Shown: positions 45,137 through 53,691 of the stretch, in pieces
Layout: each line of letters opens with the position of its first letter
Numbering within the stretch: the first letter of the stretch is position 1
Assembly: GCA_013289615.1 (NCBI GenBank)
Contig: JABCZO010000023.1
Span: 1 to 64,000 of the forward strand
DNA from: Gammaproteobacteria bacterium
GTDB lineage: Bacteria > Pseudomonadota > Gammaproteobacteria > Steroidobacterales > Steroidobacteraceae
DNA length: 64,000 nt
Direction: 5' to 3'
Notes under the pieces: model-generated
Database searches by the model: none
What the model was told of the DNA's origin: nothing
What the model saw: the letters and a program-made list of their open reading frames with translations, nothing else
Program-made: the position numbers and the translations under genes

Positions 45137-46483
45137 ATGGCTTCCCCGGACAGCGATGACCCCCGTCCGCCCTGCGCGCATGCGCAATTCGACGTTGGTT
45201 CCACCGACGATTCGCTGTCGCGGATGGTGCAGGATGGCGCCGAGTTCGGCGACATCTATCGCGTGCATGCGCCAGGGCGCAACAGTGATACCTGGGTCAT
45301 TGCCGATCCCGACACCATCAAGCGCGTCCTGGTATCCAATTACCGCAACTACACCATCGGGGTGGGTCTGGATCGCGTCCGGATCCTGGTCGGCGACGGC
45401 ATCATCGTCAGCGAAGGCGAGGTCTGGAAGCGCCAGCATCGGATGATGCAGCCGATGTTTCAGCGCTCGCGCGTCGAGCGGTTCGGCCAACTGATCGCCG
45501 ATATCAACCGCCGCCGGCTCGCGAGCTGGGCGGAAAAAGCCGCCAGCGGCGAAATGCTGAACGTCACCCGCGAGACCAGCGAGAGCGCGCTGGAAGTCGT
45601 GCTGCGCGCCACCCTCGGCGCCGATTTCGATCGCCTGCTGGGCGATCTTGGCGCCAATCCGTTCGCCATGCTGACCGAGGAGGCGGCCCGCGATCTGCGC
45701 TTCGCGTTCCGCTTCCGGCAACTGGGTAAGCACATCGAGAGCGTCATCGCTCGGCGCGAAGCCTCGGCCACGGCCGATGCGCCGAGGGCAGCCGACGCGG
45801 CCGGCGACGGCGACGACGACTGGCTGGCGATGATGATGGCGGCACGCGATCGCCGCGACGGCTCGTCGATGTCGCACCGGGAACTGATCGACGAAGTGAT
45901 GTCGATCATTGTCGCCGGACACGAAACCACCGCCGCGGTGCTCAATTCGGTCTGGTACCTGCTATCGCAGCATCCCGAGGTGGAAGCCAAGCTGCATGCC
46001 GAAGTCGATGCGGTCGAGCTGGCAGATCTGCGGCTGTCGTCGCTCGAATCGCTGCACTACACGCATCAGGTTATCCTGGAGGCGCTGCGATTGTACCCGC
46101 CGGTGTGGGTGCTGACGCGCCGCTGCATCCACGCGGACCGCCTTGCCGGCTACCAGGCTCCGGCAGGGACCGATGTTTTCATGAGTCCGTATGTCGTGCA
46201 ACGCGATCCGCAGCACTGGCCCGAGCCGGACGAGTTTCGACCCGATCGCTTCGGCGCCGGCGCGGAATCCGCGGCGCATCGCTTTGCCTTCATCCCATTT
46301 TCGGCCGGTCCGCGCCACTGCGTCGGCGAGACTTTCGCGACCTACGAAATGGCCATTCACATCTACCAGGCGGCACGTCAGTTCAGGCTGCGCTGTGCGC
46401 ATTCGGGCCCAAGGGAGATGGAAGCGCGTATCAATCTGCGCATGCGCGACGACGTGCTGATGAGTGTCGAGCGGCGCGGCTGA
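45137..46483 (+). CDS. Cytochrome P450
   Basis: The protein is 448 aa from ATG 45137 with GAGG upstream. The I-helix oxygen-binding motif is IIVAGHETTAAVLNSVW, the ExxR pair is in VILEALRLYPPVWVLTRRCI, and the haem loop is FIPFSAGPRHCVGETFA with Cys395 as ligand. The sequence order and the absence of a membrane anchor suggest a soluble class related to CYP4/CYP102-type fatty-acid or terpenoid hydroxylases. A Gly/Asp-rich low-complexity stretch (about 225-240) precedes the I helix. No redoxin or reductase gene is adjacent, so electron donors must come from elsewhere. Confidence 0.93.
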   Translation: MASPDSDDPRPPCAHAQFDVGSTDDSLSRMVQDGAEFGDIYRVHAPGRNSDTWVIADPDTIKRVLVSNYRNYTIGVGLDRVRILVGDGIIVSEGEVWKRQHRMMQPMFQRSRVERFGQLIADINRRRLASWAEKAASGEMLNVTRETSESALEVVLRATLGADFDRLLGDLGANPFAMLTEEAARDLRFAFRFRQLGKHIESVIARREASATADAPRAADAAGDGDDDWLAMMMAARDRRDGSSMSHRELIDEVMSIIVAGHETTAAVLNSVWYLLSQHPEVEAKLHAEVDAVELADLRLSSLESLHYTHQVILEALRLYPPVWVLTRRCIHADRLAGYQAPAGTDVFMSPYVVQRDPQHWPEPDEFRPDRFGAGAESAAHRFAFIPFSAGPRHCVGETFATYEMAIHIYQAARQFRLRCAHSGPREMEARINLRMRDDVLMSVERRG

Positions 46484-46493
46484 TCCGTCGCCG

Positions 46494-46913
46494 CTACCAG
46501 CTGCCGACGCTGGGCATCGATAGCCACGGTTCCTGCGGCGCCAGCGCAGCGCCTTTCTGCAGCAGCTCGATCGATATCAGGTCGGGTGAGCGCACGAAGG
46601 CCATTTTGCCGTCGCGCGGCGGACGGTTGATGGTCACGCCGTGCTGCATCAGCAGGCGGCAGGTGGCATAGATATCGTCCACCTGGTAGGCCACGTGACC
46701 GAAATTGCGCCCGCCGCTGTAGCTTTCGGGATCCCAGTTGTGGGTCAGCTCGATCTGGGCGTCCTCGTCGCCGGGCGCGGCCAGGTACACCAGCGTATAG
46801 CGCCCCTTGTCGCTGTCCATGCGCTTTATTTCATGCAACCCGAGCGCGTCGCAGTAGAACTTGCAGGAAGCTTCCAGATCGGTCACGCGGACCATGGTGT
46901 GCAGGTATTTCAT
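46494..46913 (-). CDS. gloA: Lactoylglutathione lyase (glyoxalase I)
   Basis: The protein is 139 aa. It has the GloA signature: MKYLHTMVRVTDLEASCKFY, LGLHEIKRMDSDKGRYTLVY, QIELTHNWDPESYSGGRNFG, HVAYQVDDIY and SIELLQKG. The four metal ligands of the Ni-type bacterial enzyme (H5, E in QIELTHNW, H in FGHVAY, E in ISIELLQ) are present. It isomerises the methylglyoxal-glutathione hemithioacetal to S-lactoylglutathione in the cytoplasm. The C-terminal extension after LLQKG is slightly longer than in E. coli GloA. Convergent with the P450 gene, 10 bases apart. Confidence 0.92.
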   Translation of the reverse strand: MKYLHTMVRVTDLEASCKFYCDALGLHEIKRMDSDKGRYTLVYLAAPGDEDAQIELTHNWDPESYSGGRNFGHVAYQVDDIYATCRLLMQHGVTINRPPRDGKMAFVRSPDLISIELLQKGAALAPQEPWLSMPSVGSW

Positions 46914-46998
46914 GGCTGCATTCTACGCCCAGGTTCAGAGCGAGCCGAGTACTTCGGCAAGCGTCTGCCGGATCTATTCATCGTCACCGCGTAATGCC

Positions 46999-47553
46999 CT
47001 AACCGACATCGAAAAAGCTGGCGTCTACCGGTTTGTGATCGAGGATTTCCTGGCGAGTCAGTCCCTGCAGTTCGTGCGGGAACACCAGCCAGTCATTGGT
47101 CTCGCGTACGTAATAGTCGGGCTTCAAGCTGCTGCGATTGCGCTGCGGCTTGTAGTAGGCAGTCGCGATCCGCACCTGGGCCGGCAGGTTGCGGCGGCAG
47201 CGGCCGGTAAGTTCGCGCATGATCGCCTCGATGCTCAGCCCCGAATCGAACACGTCATCGACCAGCAGCAACTGGTCCTCGGCCGACAGGCGAGAGACCA
47301 GATAGTCGAGCGCGTGCACCCGCACCGTCTTGGCCTGATGGTCGATACCGGTGTACGACGAGGTCCGGATCGCGATGTGGTCGGCGTGGATACCGTGGTA
47401 TTCGAGTACCTCCTGCACCATGATGCCGATCGGCGCGCCGCCGCGCCATACGGCGACCAGGAAGCTCGGGCGAAAGCCGCTGCGAACGATTCGGATGGCG
47501 AGTTCCATCGAATCGTGCAACAGCGACTCAGCCGAAATGAACACCTTTTCCAT
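46999..47553 (-). CDS. Phosphoribosyltransferase (hypoxanthine type)
   Basis: The protein is 184 aa from ATG 47553 with GGGGA upstream. It shows the type I PRTase fold: FLVAVWRGGAPIGIMVQEVL, the PRPP-binding motif LLLVDDVFDSGLSIEAIM and a hood region ending ETNDWLVFPHEL. The sequence is closest in style to the xanthine/hypoxanthine PRTases that keep WRGG rather than the ComF or pyrE groups. It should convert a purine base and PRPP to a nucleotide in the cytoplasm. It lies downstream on the same strand as nothing closer than 156 bases, so it may be transcribed alone. Confidence 0.85.
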   Translation of the reverse strand: MEKVFISAESLLHDSMELAIRIVRSGFRPSFLVAVWRGGAPIGIMVQEVLEYHGIHADHIAIRTSSYTGIDHQAKTVRVHALDYLVSRLSAEDQLLLVDDVFDSGLSIEAIMRELTGRCRRNLPAQVRIATAYYKPQRNRSSLKPDYYVRETNDWLVFPHELQGLTRQEILDHKPVDASFFDVG

Positions 47554-47709
47554 CTGTCCCCACCGGATTGCGGTTCGATCGAGTGTTTGTTGATACAGAA
47601 TATGCCCGATTTGCCGGACCGGCGCGCCGCGTGACTTCAACTAGGGGTAAGATTGTGGCGGGAGTAGCTTAAAATTGCGCATAATTCGCAGACTCGGAGG
47701 GAAGCGAAA

Positions 47710-48654
47710 ATGTCTAACAAGGGTTCCCGGTACTACCTTAGCTTGATATTGGCGGCGACGGGGGCGGTGGGAGCGGGCGCTGGGCAGTCCGCCGCCGCGG
47801 CCGACGCCAACGCGCAACCGCAGATTCCGGTGTGCGACAAGAAGATCGGTACGCTGGCGGTAACCGAGCCGGAAAATCCGTGGTGGACCGCGATGCAACT
47901 GGATTCGCCCGCCGCGTTGATCAAGGTGTATGTCTCGCAGTCCAAGTGCTTCACGCTGGTGGATCGTGGCAAGGGGCTGGCAGCGGCGAAAGCCGAGCGC
48001 GAGCTGGCGTCGAGCGGCGAGGAGCGCGTGGGATCCAATATCGGCAAGGGGCAGATGAAGGCCGCCGACTACGTGCTGGTCCCGGACATCGCCAACCGTA
48101 ACGGCAATGCGCAGGGCACGAATGTCGGTGCCGCCCTGGGTAGCCTGCTGGGGCGCGGAGTCGGCGCGGTGGCCGGAGGCATCAGTCTCAAGAGCAAGAC
48201 CGCGGATGTGGTGCTGACGATGACCGACGTGCGCTCGACCGAGCAGGTGGCGCTCGAGCAGGGTCATGCAAAGAAGACCGACCTAGGTTGGATGGGCGGC
48301 GGTGGCCTGGGATTCTTCGGCGGATTCGCCGCCGCGGGCGCCAGCAGCTACGCCAACACCGAAATCGGACAGGTGGTCGCGATGGCGTACCTGGATGCGT
48401 ACACCAAGCTGGTGAACGACGTTAGGAGTTCGGCGCCGGACGCCAAGGCCGACAACGTCCAGCAGGCGGTCACGATGGCCAAACCCAGCAAGCTGTACAC
48501 CAGCCCGGACCTGAAATCCAAAGTGGTGCGCGACCTGGATGCCGGAATGCAGCTCTATCCGACCGGCGACAAGCAGGGCGTCTGGTGGAAGGTCAACGAC
48601 GAACTCGGCAATGAGGGCTGGGTGGTGTCGACGATGGTGCAGCTGGCCAAATAG
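47710..48654 (+). CDS. CsgG/HfaB-like secretion-channel protein with SH3-like tail
   Basis: The protein is 314 aa; GGAGGGAAGCG lies upstream of ATG 47710. A signal peptide (YYLSLILAATGAVGAGAGQS AAAA) has no clear lipobox, unlike true CsgG. The middle resembles CsgG-family proteins: IGTLAVTEPENPWW, SKCFTLVDRGKGLAAAKAER, ADYVLVPDI and KSKTADVVLTMTDVRSTEQV. Gly-rich hydrophobic stretches (VGAALGSLLGRGVGAVAGG, WMGGGGLGFFGGFAAAG) could be membrane-active. The last ~60 residues (KPSKLYTSPDLKSKVVRDL and NDELGNEGWVVSTMVQL) look like a bacterial SH3 domain. No curli genes are near, so its partner is unknown. Confidence 0.65.
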   Translation: MSNKGSRYYLSLILAATGAVGAGAGQSAAAADANAQPQIPVCDKKIGTLAVTEPENPWWTAMQLDSPAALIKVYVSQSKCFTLVDRGKGLAAAKAERELASSGEERVGSNIGKGQMKAADYVLVPDIANRNGNAQGTNVGAALGSLLGRGVGAVAGGISLKSKTADVVLTMTDVRSTEQVALEQGHAKKTDLGWMGGGGLGFFGGFAAAGASSYANTEIGQVVAMAYLDAYTKLVNDVRSSAPDAKADNVQQAVTMAKPSKLYTSPDLKSKVVRDLDAGMQLYPTGDKQGVWWKVNDELGNEGWVVSTMVQLAK

Positions 48655-48666
48655 GGGTGGCTGCTG

Positions 48667-48692
48667 CTGCGCCGCAATCCATTGCGGCGCAG
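48667..48692. terminator. Bidirectional hairpin terminator
   Basis: CTGCGCCGCAA (48667-48677), loop TCCA, then TTGCGGCGCAG (48682-48692) form a perfect 11-bp stem. It sits exactly between the convergent CsgG-like and Yip1 genes, ending 1 base before the Yip1 stop codon. No long T-tract follows, so it may act more as an RNA 3'-end stabiliser than a classical terminator. Confidence 0.65.
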
Positions 48693-48693
48693 T

Positions 48694-49965
48694 TCAGTTG
48701 GGCTGCACGCCCTGGTTCTTGAGTGCCGCGAGTCCGGCCAGATCGATGCTGGCGACGGCGGCCTTTAATTCATCGATGCTCGCCGCGCTGCCGGACACAT
48801 CGACGGCGAATCGATCCCCGACGACGACGCCGTATTCGCCGGAGTTGCCGCGGCTGTCCCATTTCTCGTGTACCAGTTGCCCGCCGCTCTTGTAGGTCTT
48901 GTCGTAGCCGGTATCGGTTTCAGTGTCCTTCTCCACGCCCGCCCAGCCGGAGGCAAATCCCACCAGGCCTTTGAGCGATCCGGTATCGGTGATCTGCAGA
49001 TTCAGCCGGCGCTGGCCGTCATCGGAATAGGTCGCGGTGGCCTTGGAGATCTGCACGCCCAGCGCGCCGCTTCGGTCGACCGAGAGTTGCGTGCGCTTCA
49101 GTCCCTGCAGCGTGTCGGGCACGAACGGCTTGATCTGATCGGGTGCCAGCGATTCGACCTTGCCGCCGCTGCCGACCGCGGCGCCGATCATCTGCCCGAC
49201 GGCATTCGCCTGGGCGCCGGGATCGCCGGATTTCTGCGCCGCGTCGACCTGCTTGCTGGCGTCCGCCATCTTCTTGGACCAGGCCTGCAGCGCCGCGCCG
49301 GTGGTACCGGCGGCGAAGTCACCGCCCTGGTGCGTATAACCCGGGGCCGAATAACCGCTAATACCGCGGCCGATGCCGAGCCCCAGCCCCGCCATCGAGC
49401 CGACGACCAGGGCGAGTACCCACCAAATGATGATTGCCACGATCGCCGAGACAGCGGTATAGCCGATGGCCTTTTCCGGCGGACATTTCATCGTGAAAGG
49501 CAGGCCCATGTTAAGCAGATAGATGCTGTAGATGCCGCCGGCCAGCGCCGCAAGCAGGCCGAGGCCCGGAATGATGCCGATGATGGATGCTACCCAGGCG
49601 GCGGTGGAGGCATAGGCGACGGTCTTGAGGGCCTGTACACGATTTTTTTCCGCGCCAAAGGAAGGTGCGAGTGCGTCTACGATCAGCGCCACCACAAAAG
49701 TCCCAATCAGCGACAGCACGTACCTGAGTACCGCAGCGGTGATTCCGGCGGCCAGTGGGACACGAAACGCGCCCAGGAACGGCACCGACACGCCGATCAG
49801 AGTCGAGGACAGGAAGTGCGCGATCGCGGGTATGGCGGCCACCACGGCGATGTAACCGGAGTACAGGCCGCCGACGGTGTCGGGCTCGGCGGCAACCAGC
49901 GGCCATTCCGCGCGCGGTGACAGCAACATTGACTTGGCACGTGTGATGATCTTGTTGATGTCCAC
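48694..49965 (-). CDS. Yip1-family membrane protein with large soluble C-terminal domain
   Basis: The protein is 423 aa. The N-terminus MDINKIITRAKSMLLSPRAE and WPLVAAEPDTVGGLYSGYIA is typical of bacterial Yip1 proteins, followed by five membrane helices to about residue 200 (for example IIIWWVLALVVGSMAGLGLG). Residues about 235-423 are soluble: AWSKKMADASKQVDAAQKSG, then a beta-rich domain with TQLSVDRSGALGVQISKATA and VVGDRFAVDVSGSAASIDEL. The soluble part is not standard for Yip1. Role unknown, possibly in envelope homeostasis. Convergent with the CsgG-like gene across a hairpin. Confidence 0.8.
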   Translation of the reverse strand: MDINKIITRAKSMLLSPRAEWPLVAAEPDTVGGLYSGYIAVVAAIPAIAHFLSSTLIGVSVPFLGAFRVPLAAGITAAVLRYVLSLIGTFVVALIVDALAPSFGAEKNRVQALKTVAYASTAAWVASIIGIIPGLGLLAALAGGIYSIYLLNMGLPFTMKCPPEKAIGYTAVSAIVAIIIWWVLALVVGSMAGLGLGIGRGISGYSAPGYTHQGGDFAAGTTGAALQAWSKKMADASKQVDAAQKSGDPGAQANAVGQMIGAAVGSGGKVESLAPDQIKPFVPDTLQGLKRTQLSVDRSGALGVQISKATATYSDDGQRRLNLQITDTGSLKGLVGFASGWAGVEKDTETDTGYDKTYKSGGQLVHEKWDSRGNSGEYGVVVGDRFAVDVSGSAASIDELKAAVASIDLAGLAALKNQGVQPN

Positions 49966-50431
49966 AGCCGATCTCCCTGATCCAAACGCCTTATTAGTAG
50001 AATTTCGCGGCCCGTGTCCGGCGAATCTTGCTTATACGGACCGAATCCTAGTCCTCGCCCGGGCCCGGCCGCAAATGTGCCCGCCGCGCCCGGCCGGCGC
50101 GACCGAAGGGGCGCCTGGGAACGATGCCATCAGGGCAGGCCGGTTCCCGGTCTCCGGGCATCCAGGAACCGCCGGAGCCAGGGGCCCGGCGCGGCGGCGC
50201 GGCATTGGAAATCCCCCCGGTTGGGGATGGGCGGCCTGGCTCGCACCGGCTGCCGGCGCGCTCGGTCTGCCACCGGGGATAATCGACGCTATGACCGGGC
50301 AGATGAAATTCGCCATCCGGGCACACCGATGGCAAAGTAGCGCCCGGCCGCGGGGCGCCGAGCGCTGTGGTGACAGCGACACGCGGATGCCAGATCGGCT
50401 GACAGCCCATTATGGGGATGGAGGACGGCAG
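49966..50431. other. Divergent region between Yip1 and M1 genes
   Basis: These 466 GC-rich bases separate the Yip1 start from the M1 aminopeptidase start. The M1 frame happens to stay open through the whole region, but the translation is Pro/Arg/Gly-rich and lacks any signal or domain, so I do not extend the gene. No repeat, RNA or clear promoter was found. Confidence 0.5.
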
Positions 50432-53101
50432 ATGAGGACGAAGCACATTCGCGCGCCGAGCATTGCCGCAGGCGCCGTGTCGCTCGCGGTGGCGGTAGCC
50501 GTACCCGCGGGTGAGTCGCCGAACGCGCCCGCACCAGCACCATTCTCATTCGATGCGGCGCCCGGCCGGTTACCGAAGAATGTCGTGCCCCTCAGCTACA
50601 GCGTCAGTCTGGTGCCCGCCCCCGCCCGCTCAACGTTCAGCGGTACCGAAACGGTGCAGCTGCAATTCCGCTCGGCGAGCACAACCCTGGTGTTCAACTC
50701 CGTCAACGAGACCTTGCGCAATGTGCGCCTGGACGGCAAGCCGGTGAAGGCGGTGGCAACCGACGATACCCGGCAACTGACCACCGTGACGCTGCCAGCC
50801 GAGGCACCGATCGGGGTGCATACGCTGTCTTTCTCGTACCGCGGGAAGATCGAACAGCAGCCGCACGGCCTGTTCGCGCAGCCCTACGAAGTGCCCGGCG
50901 GCGGCCAGCAGCTGATGCTGTCGACGCAGATGGAGGCGACTGATGCGCGCCGCATGTTTCCGTGCTGGGATGAGCCGGCGTTTCGCGCGCACTTCCAATT
51001 GACCGTGACGGTTCCGGCCAAATGGACCGCGCTGTCCAACATGCCGGTCGCGAGCCGCGTGGTGCATGGCACGACGGCGACCGTTACTTTCCAGCCCTCG
51101 CCGAGGATGCCGTCCTACCTGGTGGAGTTCTCCGCCGGCGATCTGGCGCAGATCAAAGCCACCGCTGGCGGCATCGATTTCGGCGTCTGGGCGCTGCGCG
51201 GGCAGGAACAGAGCGGCAAGATAGCGCTCGCCAACGCGCAACAGATCCTGTCGGACTATAACGATTACTTCGGCTATCCCTTTCCGCTGCCCAAGCTCGA
51301 CTCGATCGCGATTCCGGGCGGTTTCAGCGGCGCGATGGAGAACTGGGGTGCCATCACCTATTTCGATCAGCTGCTGCTGGTCACGCCCGCCAGTACCATC
51401 GGCGACCGGCAGCAGGTCTACAGCGTCCAGGCGCATGAGATGGCGCACCAGTGGTTCGGCGACCTGGTCACGATGGGCTGGTGGGATGACATCTGGCTCA
51501 ACGAAAGCTTCGCCTCCTGGCGGGCGGCGAAGCAGACCGACCTGCGCAACCCGAGCTGGAAATGGTGGGAGAGCGAGGATGACACCAAAGAGGTCGCGAT
51601 GCGCGCCGATGCGCGCGGGTCCTCGCATGCGATCCAGCAGCACGTCACCGACGAACTGCAGGTGGACAACTCCTTTGATCCGGAGATCACCTACAACAAG
51701 GGTCAGTCGGTGCTGCGCATGTTCGAGGCCTTTATGGGTGCCGACACCTTCCGCGACGGCATACGCGCCTACATGAAGGCGCATGCATTTTCCAATGCGA
51801 CCACGGTGGACCTGTGGAACGCGCTGGGTGCCGCCAGCCATCGCAACATTGGCGAGATCGCGGCCGACTGGACCGAGCAGGGTGGCTTTCCACTGGTCAG
51901 CGTGACGGCGGCGTGCGACGCCGCCGGCGCGCGCAGCATTGCGCTGTCGCAACAGCGATTTCTGCTCAGCGGCAGCGATCCACATGCGTCGAAGTGGCGC
52001 ATACCGCTGCAGGTCCGATCCGGTGCGACCGGGGCAGTGCAGTCGGTGCTGCTGAGCGAGGATGGACAGAAGCTAGCCGCCGGCCGCTGCGATGAGCCGC
52101 TGAGCGTCAATGCCGATGCGATCGGTTTCTATCGTAGCCGCTACGATGCCGCCACCTTCGGCCTCAATGCAAAGAATTTTGCCAGCCTGTCGGATGGCGA
52201 CCGCATTGCGCTGCTGGATGACCAGTGGGCGCTGGTCGAATCGGGCAGGGATAAGCTGGCAAGCTACCTGACGCTCGCGGCGGCGATGGGTAGCAGCGTG
52301 GATGCGAGGCAGTGGGAGCAGATCGTCGAGGCCCTGGGGACGATCGAGTATGACGAGCGCGGGACCAGTGGACATGGTGCTTACACCGCGTTCGCCCGCT
52401 CGATCATCAAGCCACTCGCCAATCAGCTCGGCTGGGATGCAAAGCCCGATGAGACCCCCAACGTGCAGAAACTGCGCCGTACGCTGCTCGGCGATCTGGG
52501 CGCCTGGGGCGATCAGGAAGTGATCGCTGAGGCGCGCCGGCGCTTCGACGCGTTCATGAAGGATCACAGCCGACTTGGGCCGGACGATCAGGAGGTGATA
52601 CTTTCCGTCGTGATGCGCGGTGCCGACGCTGCGACCTTCGAGCAGGTGCACGCGCTGGCAAAGGGGGCGAAGGACGAAGCCGAGCTGCGGCGCTATTTCA
52701 TGGCGCTGGTGGATGTGCGCGACCCGCAACTGGCCGCGCACGTCGCGCAAATCGCGCTGTCGAGCGAGCTGCCGCCGCAGGCGGCGCAACTGCGCGTGGC
52801 GATGGTGTACGGTCTGGCCAAGGACCACCACCAACTGGCCTGGTCTACCTTCACCAATAATGCGGACAGTCTGCTGGCTCCGTTTCCGAGCTTCGCGCCG
52901 CTGATGGTCGCACAGTACGTGCCCGCCGGTTTCTGGGACAGCGTGCCGCTGGATCAGCTGGAGGCCTGGGTACGCGCGCACGTGCCGGCCGAGATGTCGG
53001 ATAACGTCGACCGTGGCATGGAGAGCGCGCATTTCAAGCTGTCGGAGAAGCAGGCACTGGTGCCGGCCGCGGATGCGTACGTCCGGTCGGCCAGCAGCTG
53101 A
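50432..53101 (+). CDS. Exported M1-family aminopeptidase (paralogue 2)
   Basis: The protein is 889 aa from ATG 50432, which has GGAGG 7 bases upstream. The signal peptide is PSIAAGAVSLAVAVAVPAG. It shows SGAMENWGAIT and HEMAHQWFGDLVTMGWWDD followed by NESFASW (zinc ligands H335, H339, E358; catalytic E336). An ERAP1-like helical C-terminal domain completes the M1 architecture. It is paralogous over its full length to 18856-21516 and keeps the canonical HQWFGD, so it is probably the more typical enzyme of the two. Expected to act on peptides in the periplasm. Transcribed alone. Confidence 0.93.
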   Translation: MRTKHIRAPSIAAGAVSLAVAVAVPAGESPNAPAPAPFSFDAAPGRLPKNVVPLSYSVSLVPAPARSTFSGTETVQLQFRSASTTLVFNSVNETLRNVRLDGKPVKAVATDDTRQLTTVTLPAEAPIGVHTLSFSYRGKIEQQPHGLFAQPYEVPGGGQQLMLSTQMEATDARRMFPCWDEPAFRAHFQLTVTVPAKWTALSNMPVASRVVHGTTATVTFQPSPRMPSYLVEFSAGDLAQIKATAGGIDFGVWALRGQEQSGKIALANAQQILSDYNDYFGYPFPLPKLDSIAIPGGFSGAMENWGAITYFDQLLLVTPASTIGDRQQVYSVQAHEMAHQWFGDLVTMGWWDDIWLNESFASWRAAKQTDLRNPSWKWWESEDDTKEVAMRADARGSSHAIQQHVTDELQVDNSFDPEITYNKGQSVLRMFEAFMGADTFRDGIRAYMKAHAFSNATTVDLWNALGAASHRNIGEIAADWTEQGGFPLVSVTAACDAAGARSIALSQQRFLLSGSDPHASKWRIPLQVRSGATGAVQSVLLSEDGQKLAAGRCDEPLSVNADAIGFYRSRYDAATFGLNAKNFASLSDGDRIALLDDQWALVESGRDKLASYLTLAAAMGSSVDARQWEQIVEALGTIEYDERGTSGHGAYTAFARSIIKPLANQLGWDAKPDETPNVQKLRRTLLGDLGAWGDQEVIAEARRRFDAFMKDHSRLGPDDQEVILSVVMRGADAATFEQVHALAKGAKDEAELRRYFMALVDVRDPQLAAHVAQIALSSELPPQAAQLRVAMVYGLAKDHHQLAWSTFTNNADSLLAPFPSFAPLMVAQYVPAGFWDSVPLDQLEAWVRAHVPAEMSDNVDRGMESAHFKLSEKQALVPAADAYVRSASS

Positions 53102-53222
53102 GCGAAGCCTAACGAGGCCACGCACACCCGATAACTGGCGCCGCCGTGGCGCCGATTTCGTCAATCGTTGACGTCCGTGCCCGCAGTGAGCACAGTAGCT
53201 GCGCTACCTTGAGGAACCGCAA

Positions 53223-53678
53223 ATGCATCGCGTCATCGGATCGATTGCCGCCGCCGTACTGGCATTCGGCGCGGCGGCGGCCGAGCTGCCGTACAACGAG
53301 AGTGCCAACGCGAGCGCCGACCTGCAAAGGGCGCTGGCGGCCGCACGCGCCGATCACAACGACGTGCTGCTGGTGTTTGGCGCCAACTGGTGTCCCGACT
53401 GCCGTGAACTCGACAAGGCCCTCAACGGCAGCAGTCACGCGCTGATTTCAGGGCGCTTCCAGCTGGTGAAGGTCGATGTCGGCAGGTTCGACAAGAATCT
53501 GGATCTGGCCAATCAATACGGCAATCCGATCAGGATGGGCATTCCAGCGGTGGTAGTGCTCAGCGCCGACAACAGGATTGTCTATTCGAGCAAGGGTGGC
53601 GAGCTGGCCAATGCGCGCAAGATGGGCGACACCGGCATATACGATTTCCTGTCGAGCCATGTCGCGCAGGCGCACTGA
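53223..53678 (+). CDS. Exported thioredoxin-fold protein
   Basis: The protein is 151 aa; GAGGAA precedes ATG 53223. The signal peptide is IGSIAAAVLAFGAAAAELPY. The redox site is VFGANWCPDCRELD, with Cys57 and Cys60 in CPDC. The cis-Pro loop is MGIPAVVVLS. A CPDC site with a thiol:disulfide interchange-type fold (DsbDgamma/TlpA-like, thioredoxin_7) suggests a periplasmic reductase or disulfide-exchange role. The next gene, glutathione peroxidase, begins 13 bases downstream, probably in the same transcript, so a shared oxidative-stress role is plausible. Confidence 0.85.
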   Translation: MHRVIGSIAAAVLAFGAAAAELPYNESANASADLQRALAAARADHNDVLLVFGANWCPDCRELDKALNGSSHALISGRFQLVKVDVGRFDKNLDLANQYGNPIRMGIPAVVVLSADNRIVYSSKGGELANARKMGDTGIYDFLSSHVAQAH

Positions 53679-53691
53679 CGCCGCGCCGGCG

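Noticed and set aside
49877-50431. N-terminal extension of the second M1 aminopeptidase
   Set aside because: The frame is open, but the residues are Pro/Arg/Gly-rich without a domain. ATG 50432 has an ideal GGAGG site and starts a signal peptide.
50630-51985. Minus-strand open frame of 451 codons
   Set aside because: It is antisense to the M1 aminopeptidase gene, which has clear motifs and a strong ribosome site. The translation is low-complexity Arg/Gly/His-rich.
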